64,000 bases of DNA from Acidipropionibacterium jensenii DSM 20535 (GTDB taxonomy: Bacteria; Actinomycetota; Actinomycetes; Propionibacteriales; Propionibacteriaceae). The stretch is from assembly GCF_000425285.1 (NCBI RefSeq), contig NZ_AUDD01000011.1, positions 1-64,000 of the forward strand, read 5' to 3'. The position numbers and the translations under genes were made by a program. Positions 1 to 7,902 of this stretch are shown here, piece by piece. Numbering within the stretch: position 1 is the first letter of the stretch; the number at the start of each line of letters is the position of its first letter. Below the pieces are notes generated by a model, which saw only the letters and a program-made list of their open reading frames with translations, was not told the DNA's origin and made no database searches.

Positions 1-122
1 TCAACGGCAGACTCGAACACCTCCGCGGCATCGCCCTGGGCTTCCGCAACGAGGTCCACTACCGACTCCGAAGCCTCCTGGAGACCGGAGGGTTCAGACC
101 CCGACTACACCCTGGATCCTGA
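1..122 (+). CDS. ISL3-family transposase, C-terminal fragment (cut by window start)
   Basis: The reading frame entering at base 3 ends at TGA 120-122 and encodes about 39 residues containing NGRLEHLRGIALGFRN, the conserved C-terminal segment of ISL3 (IS204/IS1001/IS1165) DDE transposases, followed by a Y-x-LRSLL stretch also typical of that family. The catalytic residues lie upstream, outside the window, so I cannot say whether the gene is intact. The ISL3-type terminal repeat begins right at its stop codon, which is how such elements end. Family assignment rests on this short but very characteristic motif. Confidence 0.8.
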   Translation, partial: NGRLEHLRGIALGFRNEVHYRLRSLLETGGFRPRLHPGS

Positions 123-128
123 AGAGCC
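1..128 (+). mobile_element. Right end of an ISL3-family insertion sequence
   Basis: The octamer GAAGAGCC at 121-128 is the reverse complement of GGCTCTTC, the terminal sequence of many ISL3-family inverted repeats, and it overlaps the transposase stop codon. The family duplicates 8 bp on insertion, so GGTCAACT at 129-136 is the predicted target duplication. The left end is outside the window, so neither the partner repeat nor the duplicate can be seen here. Confidence 0.7.
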
Positions 129-152
129 GGTCAACTGCCCGCCTTCCGAGCC

Positions 153-1280
153 ATGGTGGGGTTCTTCATCCTCTGTCTGCTGATCAGCCTGTCGATGGGA
201 GTGCCGTGCAGCCCCTACGTCATCGACTGGCGGATCGAGGATCTCGGTCTGGCCATCCTGGTGCTGAGCGTCGGCGCCGCGATGTGCTGGCCCAGGCTCA
301 ATCTCCGGATCTGCACCCTGCTGGCGGTCGCGACGATGGCGGCGCAGATCATCATGCTGGCCAACCTGCGGCTGACCCCGGAACCCGAGTGGCAGGAGTG
401 GTTCATCGGATTCAGCCTCGGAGTCTTCGCACCACTGGCATGGCGTACCCGGAGCCGACTGTGGTGGCTGGTCGCTGTTGCGAGCCTGCCCGTGGTGACG
501 GCCGGAGCGGCGATCCTCGGCGGCCACGACATCGGCTGGCTGATGGCCAGCCGGGCGAGCTCGTTCAGCTTCCCGGTGGTGATGTCGATGGGGGCCGCCT
601 GGGCTGCCAGCAGCATGGACGCCGCCCTGGAGATGGTCCGTGACCGGCGTCGGAGGATCTCCGAGGCGATTCGGTGGAGGGCCCATGCCGACGCGGTGCG
701 GCTGGAAACCGAGCGTCGTCTGGCGGCCATCGGCGGGGATCCTCTGGTGATGCTCGAGAGGTTGTCGGCGGGGATGCCGATCGACGCTGAGGTGCGTCGG
801 GAGTGCGCCATCCTGGAGGCCTCCACCAGGGACCTGCTGGTCGCCCCCCATGTGGTCTCCGCGACCATGCACCGAAGCTTCCGGAAGGCGCGCGAACGCG
901 GCGCCACCGTCGTGATGACCGGCGTCGATCCGGTCGACGCCGACCGCGCCGAGATGGCCGCTCTCTTCCGGAGGGTGTGTGTCCGGCTCGCCGGGGAGGC
1001 CGGCGAGGGAGCCAGACTGACCTGCCGCTGGGCTCCCCGATCATCCCCCGGGCAGGCCACCGTGGCGCTGTCCGGGGCGACGCCCGGGGCGGCCGCCGGA
1101 GTCTCCGAGATCCTCGGCGGCGGTGGGTCCGCGGGTCAGGTGAGTGCCGAGGTCATCGCGGACGGCGACGATCTGCTGGTGATTCTCACAGTCCCGAGGA
1201 CTCCCGGCGGGGACGCGCCGGCACCCGAAGACTGCCAGCAGGGTGCCGAACAGACCGAGACTGCTGCCGGCCCGCGCTGA
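153..1280 (+). CDS. Multi-pass membrane protein with sensor-kinase-like cytoplasmic region, possibly 5'-truncated
   Basis: A 375-residue protein. Roughly residues 1-160 form about six hydrophobic segments; a charged helical linker follows (DRRRRISEAIRWRAHADAVR), then a soluble part resembling the dimerisation and degenerate ATPase region of actinobacterial sensor kinases that lack a clear H-box or N/G boxes. No specific function is recognised. The frame is open back to the IS boundary (123), and no good ribosome site precedes the ATG at 153, so this may be the remnant of a longer gene interrupted by the element. Alternatively it is a complete gene whose promoter was replaced by the IS. Confidence that it is a real coding sequence is good; function is unknown. 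Confidence 0.6.
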   Translation: MVGFFILCLLISLSMGVPCSPYVIDWRIEDLGLAILVLSVGAAMCWPRLNLRICTLLAVATMAAQIIMLANLRLTPEPEWQEWFIGFSLGVFAPLAWRTRSRLWWLVAVASLPVVTAGAAILGGHDIGWLMASRASSFSFPVVMSMGAAWAASSMDAALEMVRDRRRRISEAIRWRAHADAVRLETERRLAAIGGDPLVMLERLSAGMPIDAEVRRECAILEASTRDLLVAPHVVSATMHRSFRKARERGATVVMTGVDPVDADRAEMAALFRRVCVRLAGEAGEGARLTCRWAPRSSPGQATVALSGATPGAAAGVSEILGGGGSAGQVSAEVIADGDDLLVILTVPRTPGGDAPAPEDCQQGAEQTETAAGPR

Positions 1281-1409
1281 ATGTGTCGACCTGGCCGATT
1301 CCTTCATGGCCCGTGTTGTTCAGAGCTTCGGTGACGATTGCGCATCAGAGGATCGGCGACACTCCAGGTAGCATGATGTCGACATTGCTAGACAAGTCAG
1401 GGAGACGCC

Positions 1410-1871
1410 ATGGGTGAGATCCCGGGGGAGAATCTGGAGGACCGTTTTCTGCGGCATCGACTGGAGTGGCATGAACACTCTGAGAAGGCGTTGAGAAACT
1501 GCCATACAAGAGTGAACTGGTTGTCTGTAGATGAATCAGAGTTCAGGCTCACGGGCACGGTATCGACGCGTAGCGCCCTGCTTCGTTTCATCTATGAGGA
1601 GCAAGTATCCTCATTCCTGTCCTGCGGCATAGAGGTGATGCGTCTTGAGGACTCGGGACAGTTCTCCGATCTCTTGGAGGCGACCGATGAACTCATCGAC
1701 GTATCGGTCAACTTCATTGCAGGAAACTACACCCTGAGAAATGACAAGAACACACTTTGGCTGGACATTCCCTACGTCACTGGTGATGGAGATCACTGCG
1801 TACAACAGGCCTACAATCAGGAGCCGCTCTTCGACAGAATTCATCGGTTCGTGCGGAACGTGATCCGATAG
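1410..1871 (+). CDS. Hypothetical protein in an AT-richer patch
   Basis: A 153-residue soluble, acidic protein that I do not recognise. It has no signal peptide or membrane segment. AGGGAGA lies 8-9 bases before the ATG. Codon use is visibly unlike the neighbours: many A/T third positions (aga, tct, cat, gat), whereas flanking genes are almost all G/C at that position. This, together with the nearby IS end, suggests recent acquisition. It ends 30 bp from the convergent glutaminase stop with no hairpin between. Small acidic orphan proteins in such patches are sometimes immunity proteins, but nothing here shows that. Confidence 0.7.
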   Translation: MGEIPGENLEDRFLRHRLEWHEHSEKALRNCHTRVNWLSVDESEFRLTGTVSTRSALLRFIYEEQVSSFLSCGIEVMRLEDSGQFSDLLEATDELIDVSVNFIAGNYTLRNDKNTLWLDIPYVTGDGDHCVQQAYNQEPLFDRIHRFVRNVIR

Positions 1872-1901
1872 GGTCGGAGAATTGACGCCGAGCAGTCCGG
1901 G

Positions 1902-2918
1902 TCACTGACTCTCGGCCCGGGAGGCGAAGACGTTCAGCCCGAGTGCCCGCGACAGGTGTGCGATCGCGCACCGGCCGCGCACACTGTTTCCCGCCGGGTC
2001 CAGCCGCGGGGAGAACGCCCCGATCGCGCACTTTCCAGGGGCGATCGCGACGATGCCGCCCGACACTCCCGACTTCGCGGGGATCCCGATCTTGAAGAGC
2101 CCCTCTCCCGACCGCTCGTACATGCCACTCGCCGCGAGCATGGAGAGGGTGTCGCGACACACGGCCGCTGAGATCACCTGCTCGCCGGTGACAGGGTTCA
2201 CCCCGCCGTCGGCGAGAGTGGCGCCCATCACGGACAGGTCGTGAGTGGAGACCATCAGGGCGCACTGCCGGGTGTAGACGTCGACCGTCTCCACCGGGTC
2301 GCCATCAAGTCGGCCGTAGCTCTGGAGCAGCTGGGCGATCGCCCGGTTGCGGACATTGGTCGCCATCTCGGAGGCGTAGACCTCGTCGTCCACCTCGAGC
2401 CGGCGACCGGCGAATGCCGACAGTCCCGTGCGGATCGCCTCCCACCGCTCGGCGGTGTCGGTACCGGGCATCAGAGCGGTGGTGGCGATGGCGCCGGCGT
2501 TCACCATGGGATTCATCGGATGTCCGTCGTTGAGCTCGATCGCCATCACCGAGTTGAACGGAAGTCCGGTGTTGTTGACCCCGACGCGGTCCTTGACGAT
2601 CCGATGCCCGCGTGAGTTGCACACCAGCGCGTACACGAAGGCCTTTGAGATCGACTGGATGGAGAACGGATGGCCGCTGTCGCCGACGTCGTGGGTCGCA
2701 CCGTCGACCTCCGCCACGGAGATGCCGAACGACGCCGGGTCCGCCTCGGCGAGAAGGGGGATGTAGTCCGCCACCTGGCCGTCATCGAGGTGGCGGTAGC
2801 GATCGTGGGCCTCGACGGTCAACCTCTCGACCTGTTCCCAGGCGGGGAGACGACCGGTCGACACCTGTTGTTCGACGTGGTCGACGTCTTCGACGCTGTC
2901 GGACCCGGAGGTGATCAT
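1902..2918 (-). CDS. glsA: Glutaminase A
   Basis: Hydrolyses L-glutamine to glutamate and ammonia in the cytosol; in other bacteria the ammonia contributes to acid tolerance, which would suit an acid-producing organism. The 338-residue protein has the serine beta-lactamase-like glutaminase fold throughout. The active-site motif SIQSISK is at residues 86-92, with Ser89 and Lys92 forming the SxxK pair, followed by NNTGLPFNS, PMNPMVNAGAI and the C-terminal AKSGVSGG motif, all diagnostic of the family. It is monocistronic or first of a minus-strand group with the SHOCT/DUF6325 pair upstream (25-bp gap). Length is about 30 residues above the family norm owing to an N-terminal extension. Confidence 0.95.
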   Translation of the reverse strand: MITSGSDSVEDVDHVEQQVSTGRLPAWEQVERLTVEAHDRYRHLDDGQVADYIPLLAEADPASFGISVAEVDGATHDVGDSGHPFSIQSISKAFVYALVCNSRGHRIVKDRVGVNNTGLPFNSVMAIELNDGHPMNPMVNAGAIATTALMPGTDTAERWEAIRTGLSAFAGRRLEVDDEVYASEMATNVRNRAIAQLLQSYGRLDGDPVETVDVYTRQCALMVSTHDLSVMGATLADGGVNPVTGEQVISAAVCRDTLSMLAASGMYERSGEGLFKIGIPAKSGVSGGIVAIAPGKCAIGAFSPRLDPAGNSVRGRCAIAHLSRALGLNVFASRAESQ

Positions 2919-2943
2919 CAGGCGGCCATGCGGGGGTACACGC

Positions 2944-3225
2944 CTATCCGGCGGCCAGGATCCGCTGCTTCTGGGCCTCGAACTCGGCGTCGGTGAGCAC
3001 TCCCGCCTCGCGCAGCTGGCCGAGTTGGGTCAACTGGTCGAGCATCGTCGCAGTCGAGGAGTTCCCGGCGGGCGCGGTTGCCGGGGCGGCAGCCGGTGCC
3101 ACGGGGGACGGCGGGGCGGCAGGGGCCGCGTTCTGGGCGGCCCAGCGCTGCTTCTGACGGCGATGGGTGCTGCCGATGACCCTGGTCGCGACGTGGGCGC
3201 GGGCGGCAGTGCGGAGCAGGCTCAT
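2944..3225 (-). CDS. SHOCT-domain protein
   Basis: A 93-residue protein with a basic N-terminal part, an Ala/Pro linker (about residues 33-55) and a C-terminal SHOCT domain (about 60-92) recognisable by LTQLGQLREAGVLTDAEFEAQ and the final KQRIL. SHOCT domains are short oligomerisation or regulatory helices found in many actinobacterial proteins; no enzymatic role is implied. Its ATG overlaps the stop of the DUF6325 gene (3222-3225), so the two are translationally coupled and likely act together. Confidence 0.85.
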   Translation of the reverse strand: MSLLRTAARAHVATRVIGSTHRRQKQRWAAQNAAPAAPPSPVAPAAAPATAPAGNSSTATMLDQLTQLGQLREAGVLTDAEFEAQKQRILAAG

Positions 3226-3662
3226 GAGGGCTGTCCTTCCGTGACGGCGAGTTCGAGATCGGCGACGGCGATCCCACCGGTGAGAATCTCGGTTCCGCCG
3301 GCCCGCGTCCAGGCCGCTGCGGTCTCGGCGAGAGACCGGTCCTCGTAGACGACCACGAGGGCGAACTGCTCGTCGTGGATCTCCGCGGCGATCGTGGCGA
3401 TGTCCTCCTCGTCGAGGATGCCGGACTCGATTCCCTCGAAGATCTCCAGATCGACTGCCGAGAACGCGGCCAGTCCGCTGAGGGCCTCCCTGGTCGCGGT
3501 GCCCGTGGCCGGGTCGCGGGTGATGAGCTCCATGTCGAGGACCTCGATGGTGCCGTCCTCGACCTGCTGGAGGAGAGTCTGGAGTCCGTCATTGAGGTCG
3601 GCTCCGCGATCGAAGGCGAAGACGACGTAGTCGACGGGTCCAGAGAACAGTTCGGTAGCCAC
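3222..3662 (-). CDS. DUF6325/DUF1269-type protein
   Basis: A 146-residue acidic cytosolic protein. The opening GPVDYVVFAF followed by an approximately 100-residue alpha/beta region matches the DUF6325 (DUF1269-like) family that commonly precedes a SHOCT protein in Actinobacteria, exactly as here. Its function is unknown; related DUF1269 proteins are membrane-stress associated, which is family context only. AAAGAGG lies just upstream of the ATG. Confidence 0.8.
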   Translation of the reverse strand: MATELFSGPVDYVVFAFDRGADLNDGLQTLLQQVEDGTIEVLDMELITRDPATGTATREALSGLAAFSAVDLEIFEGIESGILDEEDIATIAAEIHDEQFALVVVYEDRSLAETAAAWTRAGGTEILTGGIAVADLELAVTEGQPS

Positions 3663-3825
3663 TGACAGCCTCTTTCTCCGGTGGGCCTGTGGACGGCATG
3701 GGGTGCTCAGACCACAGGAGCGGTCCGAGGTGCCGCCAGAGCGACACCCTATCCCGCCCGTCTCCCTCCGGGGGACGAACCGGCGATGGGCTCACACGGT
3801 GTCGGTCACACGGTGCCGACCAGCC

Positions 3826-4263
3826 TCAGTCGAGGGTCTTCCCGTCTACCTTGAAGGTCACCTGGGTCGACGACGCCACCGTCCGGGCAACCGTGCACTC
3901 CTTGTCGCGGGACAGCTTGACGAGACGCTCGACCAGCCCGGCGGCCTCCCGGCCCTCGTCGGTGTCGCGGAAGTGCACCGCGAAGTCCAGGGTGACCGGG
4001 TCGAGACGGTTGCCACCGGTCTCGTCGACCATCCGCTGGCCGCTCACCACCACCTCGAACTGCTGCGGCTCGTCGCGCCGGCTGGTGACCAGGTCGACGT
4101 CGACCGACGAGCAGCCGCCGATCGCCGCCAGCAGCAGCTCCACCGGCGTGAAGTCGTCGTCGGCCCCCGAACCCAGTCGAACCTGACCGCCGCGCGCATT
4201 CGTGGCGACATAGCGTCCCTCGGACTTGCGGGTGACGGTGACCTTCTTGGTGGCTGACGGCAT
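3826..4263 (-). CDS. OsmC/Ohr-family protein
   Basis: Thiol-dependent hydroperoxide-reductase family, involved in organic-peroxide or osmotic stress. The 145-residue protein has the OsmC fold: an N-terminal beta-region, the central TPVELLLAAIGGCSSVDV helix with one conserved Cys, and a C-terminal ECTVARTV segment with the second Cys. I start it at ATG 4263 (MPSATKK) because AAGAGG sits 6 bases upstream; an in-frame ATG 24 bases earlier and longer extensions lack a ribosome site. The first cysteine is in the GGCSSVDV context typical of the YhfA/OsmC-like branch rather than classic Ohr, so the exact substrate is uncertain. Confidence 0.88.
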   Translation of the reverse strand: MPSATKKVTVTRKSEGRYVATNARGGQVRLGSGADDDFTPVELLLAAIGGCSSVDVDLVTSRRDEPQQFEVVVSGQRMVDETGGNRLDPVTLDFAVHFRDTDEGREAAGLVERLVKLSRDKECTVARTVASSTQVTFKVDGKTLD

Positions 4264-4422
4264 GACGACCTCTTGGTGCTCTGACATGTGTGTGGGCTCA
4301 CTGTCGGACCGTGCAGGGTCCGACTGAGCAACTTCGCCCATTGTGCGCCCGCGCCCGGTGAATGTCATTCCGCGGTCGCCCACCGGCCGAGGTGGTCCCG
4401 CCGATCCGATTCTGCGCGACCG

Positions 4423-5124
4423 CTACTTGCTCCCGGCGGCCTGGATCCCGATCTGCTGGGCCAGATCCGCCAGATCCTGACGGGACTGGTCCTGCAACCC
4501 CATCGCCAGCACCGCGGTGCTCTCCTGCAGCACCACGCAGCCGGTGTCGTTGTGGTCGGCGTCGACTCCGCACAGGGCGGTACCCGACCGGTCGGACAGC
4601 TCCTGCTGGGTCACCGAGGTCATCCCCGCCTCCGACATGAACTTCTTCAGATCGGCCTGGGGGCGACTCATCAGAATCACGGCGGAGTCCTTCCCGCCCT
4701 TGGAGTAGGTGGCCGAGATGACGGTGCTGCCGGCCTGGGTCGAGGGAGATGCGGCGGCATTCGGGTCGCGGGTGTAGTCGCCGATCTGGACCGGGAGCTC
4801 GAGCTTCCAGGTCGAGCTGGCCACCGGGCTGGCGGAGCGGGTGCTCGGCTGGATGGAGTTGATGGCGTAGGCCGCGAAACCGACCACCAGGGCGATCACG
4901 AGCACGACGATGGTGCCGACGGCCATCACCTTGTGGGAGGGGGCCCGGTCGTCCTGGTGGGGATCGTCGGCGGCCCTGCTGGGTCCCCGGCGCGCGGCCT
5001 GTCCGGCGGACGGGGCAGTGGTCTTCCCAGTGGAAGGGTCGGTCCCGGGGGAGTCCTCGGCGGGGTCGGCTCCCCGGCGGGGCCTCTCCTCGTCGGGAAG
5101 CGGTTCGTTCTCGTGATCGGTCAT
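4423..5124 (-). CDS. Single-pass membrane protein, thioredoxin-linked
   Basis: A 233-residue protein not recognised as a named family. Residues 1-65 are an acidic, Pro-rich cytoplasmic tail; one transmembrane helix (GTIVVLVIALVVGFAAYAI, about 70-88) follows; the rest is an extracytoplasmic domain with two cysteines (in GTALCGVD and DTGCVVLQ) close enough to form a disulfide. It starts 8 bp after the thioredoxin stop, so the two share a transcript. The cysteine pair and the linkage suggest redox sensitivity, but that is inference. Confidence 0.75.
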   Translation of the reverse strand: MTDHENEPLPDEERPRRGADPAEDSPGTDPSTGKTTAPSAGQAARRGPSRAADDPHQDDRAPSHKVMAVGTIVVLVIALVVGFAAYAINSIQPSTRSASPVASSTWKLELPVQIGDYTRDPNAAASPSTQAGSTVISATYSKGGKDSAVILMSRPQADLKKFMSEAGMTSVTQQELSDRSGTALCGVDADHNDTGCVVLQESTAVLAMGLQDQSRQDLADLAQQIGIQAAGSK

Positions 5125-5131
5125 CGCGGCC

Positions 5132-5458
5132 TCACCCGACGACCTCGTCGAGGGCCTTGATGAGGGCGCGCCTGGAGCGTCCTCCCGGCCAGGACCTCAC
5201 CAGGCGTCCGTCCCGCCACACCTGAATGGTCGGCAGGGACAGGATCTGCTGGTCGGCGGCGGTGCGCTGGTTGGCATTGGTGTCCACCGTGGCGAAGGTC
5301 ATCCGGTCGCCGTAGGTCTCCGAGAGCTCCGCGACGACCGGGGACAGCTGCTTGCACGGTGCGCACCAGTCGGCCCAGTAGTCGACCAGGACCGGCCGGG
5401 CCGAGCCCAGCACCACCGATGCGAAGGTCGCATCGGTGACTTCGATGACCTGGCTCAT
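5132..5458 (-). CDS. trxA: Thioredoxin-family protein
   Basis: A 108-residue protein that reduces disulfides in cytosolic proteins. It has the full thioredoxin fold with active site WCAPC (about residues 31-35) and the cis-proline loop SLPTIQVW. The redox motif is CAPC instead of the textbook CGPC; this variant is common in secondary actinobacterial thioredoxins and should shift the redox potential. Length matches the family. GAGGTGAG precedes the ATG. It is first in a two-gene unit with the membrane protein downstream, and no trxB is adjacent. Confidence 0.93.
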   Translation of the reverse strand: MSQVIEVTDATFASVVLGSARPVLVDYWADWCAPCKQLSPVVAELSETYGDRMTFATVDTNANQRTAADQQILSLPTIQVWRDGRLVRSWPGGRSRRALIKALDEVVG

Positions 5459-5574
5459 GGCTCACCTCTCGGATGGGGGGACTCGACGATCTTAGAGGAC
5501 GGTCGGGACACACCGAAGGACGCCGAGGAGTACCGCAGAAGTGCCGGCACGGACCCGACGCATAGGGTGCTCCC

Positions 5575-6558
5575 ATGCCACCGCGCTCTCCGCTGCCCCA
5601 GCGTCACGGCCTGGAGTCCGCCTGGGTGCGCACCCCCGACCAGGGGGAGTGCCGGCGTCTGGCGGCGGCCGACGGCGTCCCGCCGGCCGGATCGGGACAG
5701 GCTCCCTGGGCCACGATGCGCGACTTCCTGGTGTGGAAACTTCCCAGGATCGGGCCGGCCCGGATCGACGAGATGCTCGCCCGGGGACGATTCGTGGGGT
5801 GCGACGGGGACGCGATGGACCGCGCCACCCCGTTCACCGCGCAGACCTTCGTCTACTTCCACCGGGACCTGCCGGTCGAGAAGCCGGTGCCCTTCCCGAT
5901 CGAGATCCTCCACCGGGACGAGCGGATCCTGGTGGTCGACAAACCGCACTTCCTGTCCTCGATCCCCCGCGGCGCCCACGTGCTGGAGTCGGTGGTGGTC
6001 AAACTGCGGACCCAACTGGGAATGCCGGAGCTGACGGTCGCCCACCGACTGGACCGGGTCACCGCCGGAGTACTGATCCTCACCTGTCAACGTCGGTGGC
6101 GGCGGCCCTACCAGGAACTCTTCGAGCACCACCAGGTGCACAAGATCTACCGGGCCGTCGCCCCGGCCCTCGACCTGCCCCCCGAGGGGGTCGCGGTCGC
6201 CAGTCACATCGTCAAGCAGCGCGGCGTCCTCCAGGCGACCGAGCTGCCCGGGTCACCGCCGAATGCGCGCACCCGGATCCGGCTCCTGGAGCGCCGGGGC
6301 GATCTGGGCCTCTACGAGGCCCTCCCGCTGACCGGCAAGACCCATCAGATCCGGCTCCATCTCATGCGGCTGGGGGCGCCGATCCTCAACGACCCCTTCT
6401 ACCCCGAGGTGCTCGACATCCCGGTCGACGACTTCAGCCGCCCGCTCCAGCTCCAGGCCTTCGAGGCCTCCTTCACCGACCCCGTCACCGGCGAGCCGCG
6501 CTGCTTCCGCTCCCGACGGACCCTGTCCTGCTGGCCCGGGGTCACTGGGCGACGGTGA
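5575..6558 (+). CDS. RluA-family RNA pseudouridine synthase
   Basis: Isomerises uridine to pseudouridine in structured RNA. The 327-residue protein has an N-terminal region preceding the catalytic domain and the family hallmark HRLDRVTAGVLI (around residue 158), in which the Asp is the catalytic nucleophile; VVDKPHFL and GKTHQIRLHL complete the signature. Actinobacterial proteins of this subgroup carry the same N-terminal arrangement and act on rRNA or tRNA; the exact target cannot be told from sequence. Its last 17 bases overlap the end of the convergent NAD(P)-binding gene. Confidence 0.9.
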   Translation: MPPRSPLPQRHGLESAWVRTPDQGECRRLAAADGVPPAGSGQAPWATMRDFLVWKLPRIGPARIDEMLARGRFVGCDGDAMDRATPFTAQTFVYFHRDLPVEKPVPFPIEILHRDERILVVDKPHFLSSIPRGAHVLESVVVKLRTQLGMPELTVAHRLDRVTAGVLILTCQRRWRRPYQELFEHHQVHKIYRAVAPALDLPPEGVAVASHIVKQRGVLQATELPGSPPNARTRIRLLERRGDLGLYEALPLTGKTHQIRLHLMRLGAPILNDPFYPEVLDIPVDDFSRPLQLQAFEASFTDPVTGEPRCFRSRRTLSCWPGVTGRR

Positions 6559-7144
6559 ATCGCGCCCCTCGGTGGGCCGGCGTCTCCAGCTCGTCGAGGA
6601 TGGCCACGGCGAAGGTTCCCGAGCTGACGAAGCTGCCGGCGGGCGAGTCGAGGGCCACCGAGTAGTGGTCCGCGGCGTCTCCGGGGGCAATCTCGGGTGC
6701 CGGGGAGATCAGCGTCCAGTCGAGCCCGTGGGATGCCCGGTACAGGCCCAGCACGGTCGAGAAGGCCTCGGCCTCCGGCTTGTAGAGAGGCGGGAACCCC
6801 GGTCCGTCCTTGAGCTCGACCCCGTCGGCCAGCAGGGATCCGGCGCCGCCGACCACCAGCAGGCGTCCGGTCGGTGCGGCGGCGATGAGATCGCGGTGGG
6901 CCTTGATGACGGGCTCGGCCGAGCCACCGGTGCGGTCGGTCGGCACAGCGATGACGGTGGCGTCCGAGGCGTTGATGAGGTCGACGACGGCCGCGGTGTC
7001 CGACAGGTCAGCGGCGACCGGGGTGGTTCCCTCGACCGCCGTGCCACCACGGGTGACGGCGGTCACCTGGTGTCCGCGGGACAACGCCTCGGCGACGACG
7101 CGGGAGCCGACCATGCCGGTGGCCCCGATGACGGTGATGTTCAT
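6542..7144 (-). CDS. NAD(P)-binding (NmrA/SDR-atypical) oxidoreductase
   Basis: A 200-residue Rossmann protein opening with ITVIGATGMVGSRVV, the dinucleotide-binding glycine motif of atypical short-chain dehydrogenases, and continuing with the NAD(P)H-binding domain of flavin-reductase-like proteins. The start is ATG 7144, where AGGAGG lies 5 bases upstream; an upstream extension lacks one. It is divergent from an HxlR regulator 107 bp away, the usual arrangement for redox or electrophile-responsive control of such enzymes. Substrate unknown. Confidence 0.88.
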   Translation of the reverse strand: MNITVIGATGMVGSRVVAEALSRGHQVTAVTRGGTAVEGTTPVAADLSDTAAVVDLINASDATVIAVPTDRTGGSAEPVIKAHRDLIAAAPTGRLLVVGGAGSLLADGVELKDGPGFPPLYKPEAEAFSTVLGLYRASHGLDWTLISPAPEIAPGDAADHYSVALDSPAGSFVSSGTFAVAILDELETPAHRGARFTVAQ

Positions 7145-7210
7145 GTGTCCTCCTGAGAAGTACGGCGGATCGGGAGTGATCTCGATCCCACGCGATTCAC
7201 GGTATACGGT

Positions 7211-7234
7211 GGTAACGAAGTACCTCAAGGTAAC
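7211..7234. promoter_or_regulatory. Putative HxlR operator between divergent genes
   Basis: The divergent intergenic region carries three alternating half-sites: GGTAAC at 7211, GTACC at 7220 and GGTAAC at 7229, reading as two overlapping inverted repeats of GGTA/TACC. HxlR-type winged-helix dimers bind such short inverted repeats and often autoregulate. It lies 18 bp upstream of the HxlR start, so binding would block its own promoter. Binding is inferred from position and symmetry only. Confidence 0.4.
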
Positions 7235-7251
7235 TGAAGGAGTGTGAGGGC

Positions 7252-7686
7252 GTGTCAACCACCGCGCAGCCGAGGACCGTCGGGACGGGACCGCGGCGCA
7301 GCAGCTCGCCGCAGGGGCCGATGGCCTTCGACGTGATGAACCCGGCCTGTCCCTCCCGCACCGTGCTGAGGCACCTCACCGACCGCTGGACCCCGCTCAT
7401 CGTCTCCGCCCTGGCGCCGGGGTCGCTGCGCTTCGGACAGTTGCGCAGCCAGGTCGCCGGGGTGACGGCGAAGGTCCTCACTCAGACGCTGAGGTCGATG
7501 GAGCGCGACGGACTGCTCACCCGGACGGTGACGGCGTCGGTGCCCCCGCGGGTGGACTACGACCTCACCGCGCTCGGGCAGAGTCTGATTCCTCCGATCG
7601 GTGCGCTGCGTGACTGGGCCGAGGGCCATGCCGGCGAGGTGCTGGCCGCCCGACGGGCCTGGGACGCCGGCAGCGGCGAGGCCTGA
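7252..7686 (+). CDS. HxlR-family transcriptional regulator
   Basis: A 144-residue winged-helix regulator. The HxlR core spans about residues 30-125, with CPSRTVLRHLTDRWTPLIV (the Cys here is the position used as a redox or electrophile sensor in several HxlR proteins), LRFGQLRSQVAGVTAKVL as the recognition helix region, and YDLTALGQSL in the wing. The start is GTG 7252 with GAAGGAG upstream. It is divergent from, and probably controls, the NAD(P)-binding protein gene. Confidence 0.9.
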   Translation: MSTTAQPRTVGTGPRRSSSPQGPMAFDVMNPACPSRTVLRHLTDRWTPLIVSALAPGSLRFGQLRSQVAGVTAKVLTQTLRSMERDGLLTRTVTASVPPRVDYDLTALGQSLIPPIGALRDWAEGHAGEVLAARRAWDAGSGEA

Positions 7687-7902
7687 GGGATCGGAGGGGG
7701 CTGAGGGATCGGAGGGATCGAAGCATTCGGGCGTTGTGGGGCCCCGGAGCCACCGGCCTGCTGGTCGCTGCTGGTTCGACGGCCCCGGGTGCGGAAGAAT
7801 TGGCAACGGTGCGACGGTCACCCTTGGAGTCCCTGTGAAGCAGCAGTGTGATCAGGAGGCTCAGAGGCAGTCCTCATCTCTCACACAGGAAGCCGGGCCA
7901 GC

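Noticed and set aside
3663-3825. CACACGGTG repeat as a terminator between OsmC and DUF6325 genes
   Set aside because: Best stem is only five base pairs with a ten-base loop; too weak to call.
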